Shown: piece by piece, positions 11,685 to 22,400 of the stretch
How the letters are laid out: each line of letters starts with the position of its first letter
Numbering within the stretch: position 1 is the first letter of the stretch
Origin: Hygrophila difformis
Taxonomy: Eukaryota; Streptophyta; Magnoliopsida; Lamiales; Acanthaceae
DNA length: 64,000 bases
Assembly (NCBI GenBank): GCA_030278955.1
Contig: JAOANR010000005.1
Location: 911,431-975,430, forward strand
Reading direction: 5' to 3'
Position numbers and translations under genes: made by a program
The notes under the pieces: generated by a model
The model's database searches: none
Told to the model about the DNA's origin: nothing
The model's input: the letters and a program-made list of their open reading frames with translations, nothing else

Positions 11685-13052
11685 CTCGGTATCACTCAGC
11701 TAGACGGAAAAAAAGACGAAAAACTTGAAGGTTTCTTGGAGGTTTCTTGGAGATTTTCTCGAACTAGTATCATTTTCATTCTTACATAATTTATAAAAGA
11801 TTATATTTAATATATTGTATATATTTAATTATATTTAATCGTCTAATCTACATATTAAATAATTTTAAATATATATGTTTAATTAATAATATATTTTTAA
11901 TTTAAAAATTAAAAGATATAAACAATACTAATACTATACTTTTAATATTTTATATAATTTTTATATTTAATAATAAATAAATCGAGCCTATTATCGAGCT
12001 TTCGAGCCGAATAATGGTTGGCTCGGCTTGAGATCATGTGAGTTACGAGCCTAGCTTGAGCTCAAACCGAGCCATTTCGAGTCGAGCTTGAACCAAATTT
12101 TGACCGAGCCGAGCTCGAACAATTCACGAGCCTATCAGTCTCATTTACACCCCTAATTGGCAGCATGTATTGTTATTATGTCCCTGGGCGGAACAGGTTT
12201 GGCACCGGGGATTATTTATTTCGGTAAGGGCTATAATTGAGCACCTAGATGTGTCTGAATATTGCCATTGGCTAGAATGGGCATTGAGGGTTTAGGGGTC
12301 GAGATTTATTGCCACTCTTTGGGTAGTATGGTGCCAGCGGAACGATCGAATTTTCCGAGATGTTGGTCTGTCTAGGGACCGTGTATGGATGAAGGCGGAA
12401 CGGCTCCGGCTTCATTTGGAGCGTACGGCTGTTGTCACGCGACGGGTGAAGGTGCCGCAGCAGGTTCAGTGGATTATTGAGTGTGTGTCGGGCAATGTCT
12501 TGCATACTGATGGATGTGTTCTGGATAGTCCCCGTCGTTTTGGCTATGGGGTTGTGATTCGGAATGTTGATGGTCAATGAGTGAGATATTGCAGAGGTAA
12601 TCTTGGTAGTCGTTGCATCATGGAAGTTGAGTTATTGGCACTTCGGTTCGGGTTGATGTTAGCTGGGCAACTTGGTCTAATTCTTTCGGCCTGTTTTGTT
12701 GACTCCCTTGAAGTTGTTCGTCTGGTGCGGGGAGTCGTTGCCTCTAGCCATGCAGTATGGCCTGTGATTAAAAGTGTTGGAACTTCAATTCATAACCTGA
12801 ATAATTGTGAGCTCCATCATCTATACCGTCAGGGCAATCATGCAGCGGACGGTCTGGCTTGGAAAGCTGCTCATTATGAAGATGTTTACAATACTTGGGT
12901 TTTTCCGCCGGATGAGCTTAAAGACTCTCTTGAGAAAGATTCTTCTAGCGCTTCATTTGTTCATTTAGTTTAGTTGCTTATTTGTTATTTTTTATTTTCT
13001 TTTTCTTTCTTTGCTAGACTTTTAAGGCTGTTTTATCCAAAAAAAAAAAAAA

Positions 13053-13427
13053 CACACACACATTCTATATCATCTCACTTTCCTCACACCCACTTTCCCT
13101 AAACCCCCTACAATGAAAAATACTAAAAAGAAGTGAAGCTCGGCAGAATAAAGTTATCAAAGGTTATATCCGCAAATTTAAATATATTTGCTCTGTTTAA
13201 AAGTGTCCTATCATTACTCCAAAAGGTTCAAACAATATGTGCTGAGAGGAAAAGTAATGGATGCCCCATAAATCTTAGAAGAAATACATGACAGAAACCG
13301 ATCAGAGTTTGTAAAATTCTTTTCTACACTCAATTTAGTTATAATTCTTTTTTTGCCCTAATGGCACGAGTCTAAGTCGCATGCCAATCAACTGGTTCCG
13401 AGCGCCAATCAAAAGGATCCGAGTACC
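13053..13427. other. Gene-free DNA between LINE relic B and the hAT insertion; left part of the MULE region
   Basis: No coding sequence is recognised. At 13252-13265 the sequence TAATGGATGCCCCA occurs and is repeated exactly, in the same orientation, at 23689-23702, which may mark the two edges of the large MULE-like element. Just before 13428 lies CGAGTACC, the left half of the hAT target duplication. Confidence 0.35.
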
Positions 13428-14833
13428 CAGTGGCGGACGCAGAAGGTTAGGGATGGGAGGGCGAATTTTAATATGATCTTCGCATTAACACATAATCCAC
13501 ATTATGCTTTTGATCTTTATATCCAAAACATTTTGTTCTAGCATAATTATGTGAACTATTTCCACCCCCTTCATGTTCTTTCAACTTTTGAGTGGCATGT
13601 TTCGAATTTCTAAATCCAGTTTTCGTAAATGCATCTTCTCCATGTTTGTTACCTTCACCAAACAAATAACACCAAAGACAAAAGGCGGCATCTTTAGACA
13701 CACTATATTCTAACCAAACAAAATCCTTGAACCATGCTTCTCGAAATGCTCTTTTTTCTTTACCAAAATTCTTTGGTGGAAAGTATGTCCAAGCGGTTGA
13801 CAAGGCCCTTTTGCCAAATATCTTCGCCTTAATTCATCTCTAATTTCAATAGGATAACTATCAATTGATTTTCGTTTTCCCGGATCACCAACAATGTCAC
13901 TCTCTTCATCTAACTCTACTCGGACTTTTTTAGCAATATTGCTAACATTCCTAGAATTCAAATTTATAGAGCTGGAAGGAGCATCATTTGGTTTCGAACT
14001 CTGAGGAAGAAAATATCTTTTCATTTTATCCTAAACATGATAAAATATTTCAATTATAATCCATAAAATTACAAAATCAAAGTATTACATTGTACATAAC
14101 AGTAGATTTCATACACTATTTTTGAATAAAACAATCAGTACAACACGATTTCATACACAATTTTTGAATGAATTTAGTTTTGGTGGAATACAAAATCAAA
14201 TAATTAAATTAGTACAAAACTGAAAAAAATTAAACACTATTGAAATTATATAAACACTAGTAAACATATAAAAATATATAGTGGCGAACAACGCTATTCT
14301 TGAAAATTTCATATACCAAAGTCTAGGCAAGGAAAAAAAAAGAATAAAATTGAAAATCAAAACTTACTCACTTCTTGACTTCTTAGATAACCGAAGAAGA
14401 GTGAAATTCCGTTGGAGTTTTATTGCACTTTGCCGTTCATGCTTCCGCTAAGACACTAGGTTAAAATACAAGATATCTCTAATCTATTTATAACTTTAGA
14501 TACTGGGCCAAGTTTATTATTTTTTCTTATTAAGATTAAAGAAAATATGAGTCATATTAAAAAAAATCCCACCAATAAAAAATATGGTATCTTCTTTTTC
14601 CCCTTCTTTCCTACAATCTAAATTATGTAAAATTAACTTACCATAACTAAAATTAACACAATAATATAAAAAAATTATTGGTAAATTTTGAGTTGGGGGG
14701 AAAAATTATAGAAAATATATTTTTAATGATAACTAAAATATATATACTTATATAGAAAAGTAAAAAAAAAATTCAATTGGGGGGGGCGGGGGGGGCGGCC
14801 GCCCACCCCTGGCGATACCTCCTTCCGCCACTG
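13428..14833 (-). mobile_element. hAT element, internally deleted (CAGTGGCGGA family)
   Basis: The ends are CAGTGGCGGA at 13428-13437 and its inverted partner, read CAGTGGCGGA on the minus strand from 14833. The 8-bp flanks are CGAGTACC (13420-13427) and TGAGTACC (14834-14841), a target duplication with one mismatch. Inside, on the minus strand, is the start of a TTF-type zinc-finger hAT transposase; the rest of the transposase is missing. The remainder is AT-rich. A related derivative with the same ends lies at 30828-31699. Confidence 0.9.
13468..14024 (-). pseudogene. hAT transposase, N-terminal part (TTF-type zinc finger)
   Basis: Two overlapping reading frames give the start of a ZMYM/TTF-type hAT transposase. 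The first (13710-14024) begins MKRYFLPQSSKP and contains IEIRDELRRRYLAKGPCQPLGH. The second (13468-13803) continues with WFKDFVWLEYSVSKDAAFCLWCYLF, the hallmark of the TTF zinc finger, and KHATQKLKEHEGGGNS. A one-base frameshift near 13790 joins them. The DUF4371 catalytic core and the C-terminal dimerisation domain are absent, so it is a deletion derivative with no function of its own. Confidence 0.88.
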
Positions 14834-14841
14834 TGAGTACC

Positions 14842-15171
14842 AATAGTAATGTTTGCGAGTGATCCAAGTGAACGTGTGGAAGTGTTGAACAAAAAAAAAT
14901 TAGCGAGTGAATGTGTGGAAGTGTGGAACAAAAGAAAATTTAGCGATTGGGCCTCATTAACCATGGTGTGGGCCTTGATGGAGGAGTGGCACTCAAAAGA
15001 GGGAGGAGTGGCACTCACTAGGACACCGAGTGGGCGAGTGGGCCTTGATGCAGAGTGGGAGAGTGGGCCTTGATGGGTTTAGGGTTGCAGCGAGTGGGCG
15101 AGTGGGCGAGTGGGCTCGCTAGATGTTGAAGTAGTTGCAGCGAGTGTGGAGATTGAGCGAGTAAATCTGTC
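14842..15171. repeat. GAGTG-rich subterminal repeats, left side of MULE
   Basis: The plus strand carries many copies of GAGTGG and GAGCGAGTG-like words, including GGAGTGGCACTCA twice (about 14990-15020) and repeated GAGTGGGCGAGTGGGC (about 15030-15115). The same motif in the opposite orientation crowds 23290-23590. Paired subterminal repeats of this kind often serve as transposase binding sites; that role is inferred. Confidence 0.5.
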
Positions 15172-15563
15172 GCCCCCGACTTCGACTTCGATGACCGCCG
15201 CCCGCCGCACCGCCGTTCACGCTCTTCCAGCTATCACCGTCAAATCGCCCACCACCACCGTTTGAAATCTCCCACCATTCCTCCGTTACACCGTTCGAAC
15301 ACCTCCTTTATTTACCATCGACTCAGACAACGAGAGACGCCGCCGTCGAAAAGCCTTCTCCTTCCTCCTCCTCCGTTTGAAATCTCGCTCAGGCTGTTGG
15401 AAGTCCGGCCGCTGCAGCCGACGTCACCGCCGAGGCGCTGCATCTCACTGTCGTCGTTTCCCGTCATCACCACCGCACCCTCGTTTCCCATCTTCACTAC
15501 CGCCGCTGCTGGAGTGGTGACATGGAAGGCAACGCCGCCGCCGCTTCCGCATCGGCGAGGTTA
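15172..15563 (+). other. GC-rich exon-like 5' segment within the MULE
   Basis: A pyrimidine- and CCG-rich stretch, quite unlike the AT-rich surroundings, ends with ATGGAAGGCAACGCC near 15521 and an Ala-rich frame (EGNAAAASASAR) up to a likely splice donor GAG/GTTAGTG near 15559. The AT-rich sequence after it looks like an intron. It may be the 5' UTR and first exon of the DUF1985 gene, or the captured 5' end of another host gene. An alternative frame from 15262 gives a Pro/Ser-rich 100-residue protein that I do not trust. Confidence 0.4.
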
Positions 15564-16114
15564 GTGATTTAAGAATTTTTTGTATTCTTTGTTAGATTAG
15601 ATTTTGGTATCCATTGTTATCTTTGTTGGAATTTTTATCCGATGAATTTTATTTTCTAAATGCCTTGTTTTCTTTGTATGTCGAGGTTTTGATTTTGAAT
15701 CAGAGAAAAAATTATGATTGTTTCCTTTTTTGTTAGGATTTCATACCCTTTGTTTTCTTTGTTATGATTATTTGTTCTGTTTGATCAGTTTGGTCCTTGG
15801 ATAAATAATAATTTGGTTGGATTTGGATTAGATTCAAATTTGTTGTGGTTTAGTGAAATTTTTAAATTGTTACAACGTTGACAAGGTTGGAATCTCTGTA
15901 GTTTGGCAATCTCTGTAGTTTTGTTTAGATCTCTCTAGTTTGGCAATCTCTGTAGTCAAATTATGTTTGGCAATCCCTGTGGAAATATAATTTGTAGAAA
16001 TATGCATTAGCATCACTAGAGTTTGCAATTGTTATCTGTAAATTGTTTATGAATTGGATACTCTTGTGGAACCGTGTATATAAATATATATATAAATATG
16101 CATAGGTTGCGTGG

Positions 16115-17715
16115 AGTTGGAAGCGACCGAGGACTAGGCATGCAGCATGTAATATTAACGGATACATTAGACTATTTATTGTAGAGATTATTAGGAAGGG
16201 GCTAAAGGTTGCAGGCGGGCATGACGTAGTAGCTAGGTTCAGGGATTCGTGCTTCGGTCATTTTTTAAGACAGACATGGGACACAGGTGCCCCTGGGTAC
16301 ACAGCCATTCATTCGTTGTTCACCAACGAAGTTATTATACCTGGTGCGGGCGAGGATTTGTTTACCTTTAGGATAGGGAAAGAATTTATTACTTTCGGTC
16401 GTCAGGAGTATGCGTTAATCACGGGCCTCCGATTTGGGACAACCAATTTTGATCTAAATAGTAGTAGGGCTCATTCACAGCAGAGTGTGTACACGCGATA
16501 TTCCGCCGCTGTATCTATTTCGGGGGATAGACTTAAGGATAATTTTGAGAATGGAGTATTCAAGGGCAGTGCAGAGGACTCCCTGAAAGTAGCAAAAGTT
16601 CTAGCAGCATATTTTCTCATTTTGGGGTTGGATGGACAAAAGAAAATCCCTGATCATTGGTTGTGGCATTTACTAGAGGATGAGGAACGGTGGGAGTCAT
16701 TCCCTTGGGGTGCATACAGTTGGGACCGACTACGACACTACATTCGGGATATACCCATTGTGATAGAGGGACGCAAACTTTACCATGTGTATGGTAATCT
16801 GTTGGCAGTACTTGTTGGCAGTACTGGTACGGCTATATATTTATATGCAGTTAAATAATCTAAATTTAAAATTGCAAATTCCTGATCATTTTTTGTACAT
16901 TTGATGAATTTATAATTTAAATGTACTAGGTATGGGCGGTTGAGGCTGTACCAGATTTGGAGGAACGTGTTGCTATGAAGATTGATGGAGCTGAGCTCAT
17001 CCCGCGGATGACACAGTATACATTTCCAAGAGGTCATGGATACGATTACACCGCCTTTTTCGATTCAAAGGTAACAAAATATACCCAAGTTTCATCCTAA
17101 TTTACTACATAGTATCAATCCCTTATATTAAGTGGCTATGTTTTATTTATTTTTTTTTTTTAGAGAAAGTGTATAGAGAGGTTGGTTCCACGTCCGGAGG
17201 AAGCGGGGGCGGTGTATTTACAGCACTTGGGTGTGCCTCTCCCACCATGTGCTCGTTACGTGCATATAGCCGCACCCAAAAGGCGGAGTAAAGCTCATAA
17301 GAACAATAGTGTTCTTGATTTTCATGATGATGATGATGAGGAGGGCGCCACGCTAGAGCGTGCACGCAAGAGAGTGAGCACCCGAGCACATGCGCCTGAG
17401 CATGTCCGACAGGGGACGCAGGGTCAGGTTGGGGAGGTGCCAGTTGGGGGGGTACGTGGGGGGACTAAAGGTGATGTCTTGGGGACGGGGAAAGTTGATG
17501 AACGAGCGGACAAAGAAAGGGTAGATGCGCGCACGGATGAGGATGATGCACCCACTGGGAGGGTAGCTCCTGAGCAGGAGGCTTTATTGCACCGCATTGC
17601 ATTGATGCTCACTGAGGAGAGACCACATTACTGGCGATGTGAGGCAGGAGGGAGACCGTGCGCTACAGGGAACGGATCGTATAAGGGGAGAGATGCGGTT
17701 AGAGATGCTCACTGA
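16115..17715 (+). pseudogene. DUF1985 domain gene carried by the MULE
   Basis: The first coding block is open from about 16115 and gives VVARFRDSCFGHFLRQTWDT, then FTFRIGKEFITFGRQEYALITGLRFG, the core of DUF1985. It likely ends at a donor GCA/GTACTT near 16810. A second exon (16931 to about 17071) begins VWAVEAVPDLEERV, which fits the family after a phase-0 join, and ends before GTAACAAAA. A third (17162-17715) encodes an Arg/Asp-rich, low-complexity tail. DUF1985 proteins usually also carry a C48 Ulp1-type peptidase; I do not see one here, so the gene is probably truncated or replaced downstream by captured fragments. Exon 1's start is uncertain. Function in the element is unknown. Confidence 0.7.
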
Positions 17716-17850
17716 GGAGAGACACCAAATTGGTCTGTGCAAATTTTTCAAGTCAATCAGTGCTGCCAAATTTTTAATTGGTATAATATTTGCATATGAC
17801 ATTTTGCATAGTCAATCAGTACTACTAGTTTTTGATTAACCATTTTGCAG

Positions 17851-18180
17851 GTTCGGTTGGGTTGGCATGATGCTGGTACTTATAACAAGGATATTGAGGA
17901 TTGGCCAAAACGGGGTGGTGCCAATGGAAGTCTAAGATTTGAAACTGGATTAAGCATGCTGCAAATGCTGGTTAGCTTACAATTTTCTTAGGTGGGTTAT
18001 ATTATTTGATGGTTCATGTATTTGAAAAATTCAGTTTTGGACAGGACTTGTCAATGCTCTTAAACTTTTTCAGCCCATCAAGGACAAGTATGCTGGTGTG
18101 ACTTATGCAGACTTACAATTTCCGTTATTTGGTCCAATGAAGTTTAGAAAATTTTCGTCACTGCTATAGAGGAATAATTA
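17851..18180 (+). pseudogene. Captured fragment of a chloroplast-type ascorbate peroxidase gene
   Basis: After an intron-like acceptor (TTTTGCAG, ending 17850) the plus strand reads [18 protein letters not shown] and then [12 protein letters not shown]. This is the distal-haem-pocket region of stromal/thylakoid ascorbate peroxidase, with the conserved Arg, Trp and His. A donor G/GTTAGC follows at 17970, then an intron of about 75 bases, then [24 protein letters not shown] at 18045-18115. A short TAIEE-like piece follows near 18160. One base is lost near 17953, which shifts the frame, and the rest of the enzyme is missing. Because an intron is retained, the fragment was copied from genomic DNA, not mRNA. 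It lies inside the MULE-like element. Confidence 0.85.
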
Positions 18181-18800
18181 TGATTATTTGGTCATGGTTG
18201 TCTTGAGCTCACATATTTCAGGACAGTGTTTAAGGTCTTTCTCTGTCAATTATTGTTATTTCTTGATTGTTTTGGTTGGCTGATAATAATTTTTTATTAG
18301 TCATTTTTTTATTATCATTGAATGTCAACTTTTGAATCTTTACAGAGTTTGTTGCTTGATTGAAGTGTCTATGGAAGCCTAGTGAGGCACTATTAAGTGC
18401 CCTGCTTGATAAAGGTAATAATTTCATTTATCAATTGGTGGGCATAGCATCACTTTTCTTTTGTGAGTTAGATGTATGTTCCCAACTGAATTTTATCAAT
18501 TGAATTTTGTCATACAGCATTTTGTCAATGGAAGCCAACTGATACATTTTTTTTTCTCTTCCTGGGTATGTAATTTCGGGCCTGTTCCCAAAAGATTCCA
18601 AATCCCTTTCTTTGGTTGTAATTTTGGTATAAGTTGATCTTATATTTTTTTCAAACTGAACAGTGGCTGATTTGGAAATTGATACCATAGCTTGGAATGA
18701 TAATCTTAGGATTTGAAATGTTTATCAAGTGCTCATTGACTAGCTGTCAATCTAAATTAGTTTTGGGTGGTTATTTCAGGACGGAGACAGGAAGTTGAGG
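18181..18800. other. Mostly intron-like DNA with one unassigned exon-like patch
   Basis: This AT-rich stretch between the two captured fragments resembles intron sequence. A short patch at about 18360-18415 reads CLWKPSEALLSALLDKG up to a possible donor AAAG/GTAATAA and could be a piece of another host exon. I do not recognise the protein. Confidence 0.3.
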
Positions 18801-18802
18801 AT

Positions 18803-18869
18803 ATTTGGACCCACGAGTCACCGAACGAGAGCTCGAGGACGAATTTCGGGTTTTCGGAGTCATTAGAAG
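18803..18869 (+). pseudogene. Captured exon fragment of an RSZ-type SR splicing factor gene
   Basis: The plus strand reads LDPRVTERELEDEFRVFGVIR and stops exactly at a plausible donor AG/GTATGTGG at 18870. This matches the first RRM exon of plant RSZ21/RSZ22-type SR proteins, where the N-terminus runs up to the same FGV-R junction. The bases before 18803 diverge, so the initiator region is lost. The piece is about 67 bases plus some following intron, in the same orientation as the peroxidase fragment and inside the MULE. It is too short to encode anything by itself. Confidence 0.75.
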
Positions 18870-19466
18870 GTATGTGGCAGCGACATAGTTTTAGTGGAAT
18901 GTTGGGATTTGTGGTTTATTTTAGTTAACTGGGTTTGAAAATTGGCTATTTGGAATTGGAACCAACAAAACTTTTTCCTGTATAATTTGCTTGGGATGTA
19001 GTGTCACTACAAGAACACAAGCATAAAGAAACTGTGTATAAACCAGGGTCATGGCATTTTCTGGCTTCTAATAATTTGCAGTGTCACTACAACAAAACTG
19101 TGTATAATTTGCAGTGTTTCTTATAGTGCAATTATGCCTTGTGACATTGCTAATGAGGTGTATGAGATAAATATCATTGTCAATGTATTTTTCCGAACTT
19201 TATTGTGAGTTTTTGTGGTTTAACTTACAATGTTTATCTTTATCAATGGTATATAGGTTGATCATTTTTTAATAAATATTGTATGGCCTCAAGTATACTG
19301 CATCAAGTATACTGCATACAAGCAAATACTTCTTTTAGGAGAATTATTTATTTGACTATTCGAACTGAAGTGTCAAAAAAGGGGCACTTCATGCAATAAG
19401 TGAGGTATCAACTAGAAAATTTTCACCACTTGTAAATTAAAAAGTAGGTTCTTCGTTCAAATCAAA
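18870..19466. other. Non-coding DNA between captured fragments and mudrA
   Basis: This stretch is AT-rich with no recognised coding sequence. The start is probably intron from the captured splicing-factor gene. Two nearby copies of GTGTCACTACAA (about 19002 and 19080) form a small direct repeat. Confidence 0.35.
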
Positions 19467-19479
19467 ATGCCCTGCATAG

Positions 19480-22400
19480 GACATTTTGGTGCGGTGTGGC
19501 CTTCTATTTTGCAAATCCTACACTTCTTTCACCCATGTTCGGCATTTCTTCATGCTGTGGCATCTCGACAGTGCATCTTCTTGTGTTATGACCTATCGCT
19601 CCACACCTTCCACATTTTTGTGTCTTACGTCCACGGTTTGATTTTTCTGGTCCGCTGGGGTATCTCGTCATCTTTGGCCTCCCGGCCTACCTTCGATTGT
19701 CAGGGGGTAAGCATTTCATGTCACTTATTGCACTTGGCACTGCCCAATCATCCTTGCACGGAACTGGAGTGATAATACCACTCCACATTTCACGTAGGTT
19801 CTCCAACTTATAATGTTCATCCACATAAGTGTGTGGTGTATGTTTCAGCTTCCTGCAATATTTGAATATCATATTTTATAAATGGGCAACAATTGACAAT
19901 AAACTGTAAATCATACCTAATGACTGCATCAGTGTGGACACATGGGATCAACTCGTGTTGGTAAACATTGCAAGAACACATTTTTTCATCCAAATTAACC
20001 TTGTACGTGTTGTACTGATGCTTTACCCGATATTCTACACTTGAGAGTCGATTAACCTCTAGTTTTGAGCCAGCATTCATAGACGCGTGGAGTTTCACGG
20101 TCGCATATTCCGTAAGATAGGTTTCGCTCCGCATGGCCTGATCGTACCGATAGGCGAACCATTTCTCAATAATACACCTCGCAACTTCTAGACATGAACA
20201 TACAGGTAACCGTCTAGCCCACAGTAATGCACTGTTCATGCTCTCCACAATATTCGTTGTCATGATATCGTATCGACGTACCTAACAAAAAAAAGTAACG
20301 GGTATAAATAACTGAACTAAGAAATGGTGGACTATAAAAAGTTGCACCATTTAAATAATAAAACAATTCAAATAAAAATAATATAATTTAAAAGATATTA
20401 AACTTAAAAACTAGTAATTTGTTAAAAATTTTAATCTATACATTCATAAACTAGTCAACTTTAAAAGAATGAAACTATCAAATTAAAAAAAAAAAAAAAA
20501 AAAATTAACACTTTTAACGTTCAAAAAAAAAACTAAAACAGTGAATTTTTTTTCTACTGTATGCTTGAATATCTTGTTTTTGGGTGATATTATTTTTATT
20601 TTTTTAAAAAAATATCAGCTTTGAGGAAATATAAAATTATCTATAAAAATAATACAATTTAAAAAGATGTTAAGCTGTGAAAATAGTACTGGACATCTGA
20701 TGCGAGCAAACTGTTCTTCACCGACTGAAATCTTTAGGTGTCGTGCTGCTGCTGGACAATATCCTTCCAAATCTGCCATTATTTTGTTGTAATCGGATTC
20801 ACTGTAGCTTCTCGCAGCACGATTAAACAGTTCAACCACATGAGTCCCATACTCGAAAGGTTTTTCTGAATGTGATATATGCATAGGGCATGATGCGCAT
20901 CCGGGAATACCTCCGCAGCTGCTCCACGAATGGATGTCGATCCATCTGATACTATCAACATCCCTACGGCTGGGCAGTGATAGCTTCAGATGCTGCATGA
21001 ACCATGTCCACGAATCTAAATCCTCCACGTCCCCAATACCGAATGCAAGTGGAAATATTTGGTTGTTTGCATCTTTAGTTACAGCCACAAATAGTACTCC
21101 CCGATACTTTGATCTCAAGTGTGTTGCATCTACTGCGATGTATGGTCTGGCACTGGAAAATCCAACAATCGACCCGCCCAGCGCCATAAATGCGTACTTA
21201 AACTGATTGGTACTTTTGTCAACCATTAGATCCACAATTGTACCAGGATTAGCTTCCCGCAGCATAAAAAGGTACTTGGGCAAATCCTTAAAAGACTGAT
21301 CCTTAGAACCATATATGGCTTCAATTCTGTAGTCCCTTATTCTGCGGCTCATTGCATAGCTAACTTGTAATAAACAAATCCCCAAATATTTAATTACTTT
21401 AAAAAAAAAACAAACTAAAGAATAAAAATTTAAAAATTATTATATATGATGGTATTTCTAACCCGTAATCCATGTGTGTTCAAAAGTTCCTTCCGCACTG
21501 CTTTTGGGATCATAAATTGTCCTTTCGGCACTATTTGATTTGCAATAATCTCGTCTAACTGTCGGGCTGGTAATGTGTGTGCCGCACCCATAGTTGGGTT
21601 GAACTCGCATGTATGCTCCACGAACTGATACACTCTCCAAGTAGAAGATGCTCTGGCTGCTCGTACTTTAAAAGCACAATCATCGTGGCGACACTTAATC
21701 CAATACCGAGACGGTTCAGATTTCTCAGTCCGGAATCCTAGATTGTTTCCAAGTAGATATTGCACTACTTTATTCTTCAGTTTATCCTTTGTCGGAAACA
21801 CTGATCCGATGCCCAAACCTTGTTGCCTATACGGATCAAATCGTTCGTCCGTAACATCCACCGGAGGTACAAAATCAGGCTGCTCGGGCAGTATCCACCT
21901 ATCATGTTGGGATCCAACTCTTGCGTTCCCATCTGCTCCATCATAGTATCTGCAAGGCTCTACTTCGGGGATTCGTGACATGTTTTCCGATTGTATGAAC
22001 GGAATATTGAGTCCTCTCGATCGACATACGAATCGGCACGAATCATAAAAGTTTTCCATCTCCTCCCACATTTTTTCATCGTCCTCCAAATCCTCTATTT
22101 CCTCTTCTACATCTTCCCCATTGTCATCCTCTTCAGCAACATACTCTGGATCTGGATCACTGTTACTATCATTATCATCACCATAAATAATTTCTTCCCC
22201 TCCATCACCCCCATCGACAACAACTTCATCATTCTTAAGCATATCATTACTACCATTGGCAATAACTTCCTCATCCATAAACATATCAACACTACCATCG
22301 GCAACTTCATCGTTCTTAAACATATCATCAATGTACTCTCTACTAACATTATCATCACCAAATATTTTTTCTTCCTTATCTCCTAGTAGGGATGAAAACG

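Larger units (their letters stand above)
6068..11757 (-). mobile_element. Near-complete L1-type LINE (LINE C)
   Basis: This minus-strand LINE carries two ORFs. It is flanked by a perfect 19-bp target duplication, CTCGAACTAGTATCATTTT, at 6068-6086 and 11758-11776. Its 3' end is at the left, where the minus strand ends in an A run merging with the duplication (plus-strand T run 6083-6092). The 5' end lies next to the right-hand duplication, just upstream of ORF1. About 5.7 kb with both ORFs and an exact TSD indicates a full-length or nearly full-length insertion, and a fairly recent one. It interrupts the hAT-type element. Confidence 0.92.
5920..12155. mobile_element. hAT-type element, non-autonomous, itself split by LINE C
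   Basis: The ends are imperfect inverted repeats: TAAGGGTGTAAACGAG at 5920-5935 and, on the minus strand from 12155, TAGGGGTGTAAATGAG. The flanking 8-bp direct repeats are ACTGGCAG (5912-5919) and ATTGGCAG (12156-12163). An 8-bp duplication is the hAT signature. Subterminal DNA on both sides is filled with GAGCCGAGC-like repeats (5936-6075 and 11980-12130). Without the LINE inside it, the element would be only about 0.5 kb and has no transposase, so it is a MITE-like passenger. Its insertion interrupts the zf-RVT region of LINE relic B. Confidence 0.88.
5346..13052 (+). mobile_element. 5'-truncated LINE (relic B), split by nested insertions
   Basis: The element survives as 5346-5919 and 12156-13052. 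The left part encodes the region after the RT (NGACSLWYTPWLDG and a zf-RVT-like stretch ending IPEKIGVLLWLL). The right part continues with the end of that domain (LLLCPWAEQVW), a WVVWCQRNDRIFRD segment and an RNase H domain. That domain shows HTDGCVLDS, a glutamate in CIMEVELLALRFG, an aspartate in CFVDSLEVV and a final NHAADGLAW. Coding ends at 12973 and a poly-A run follows at about 13038-13052, so the 3' end is intact while the 5' end is truncated, as is usual for LINE insertions. One stop at 12578 and a frameshift near 5650 break the frame. It is the outermost layer of a three-element nest. Confidence 0.85.

Noticed and set aside
15262..15564. A 100-residue Pro/Ser-rich protein gene
   Set aside because: The composition follows from CCG-rich DNA, no domain is seen, and the end of the region looks like a first exon in another frame ending at a splice donor.
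17182..17715. An independent 177-residue gene
   Set aside because: It starts within an exon of the DUF1985 gene, directly after a splice acceptor, and is low in complexity.
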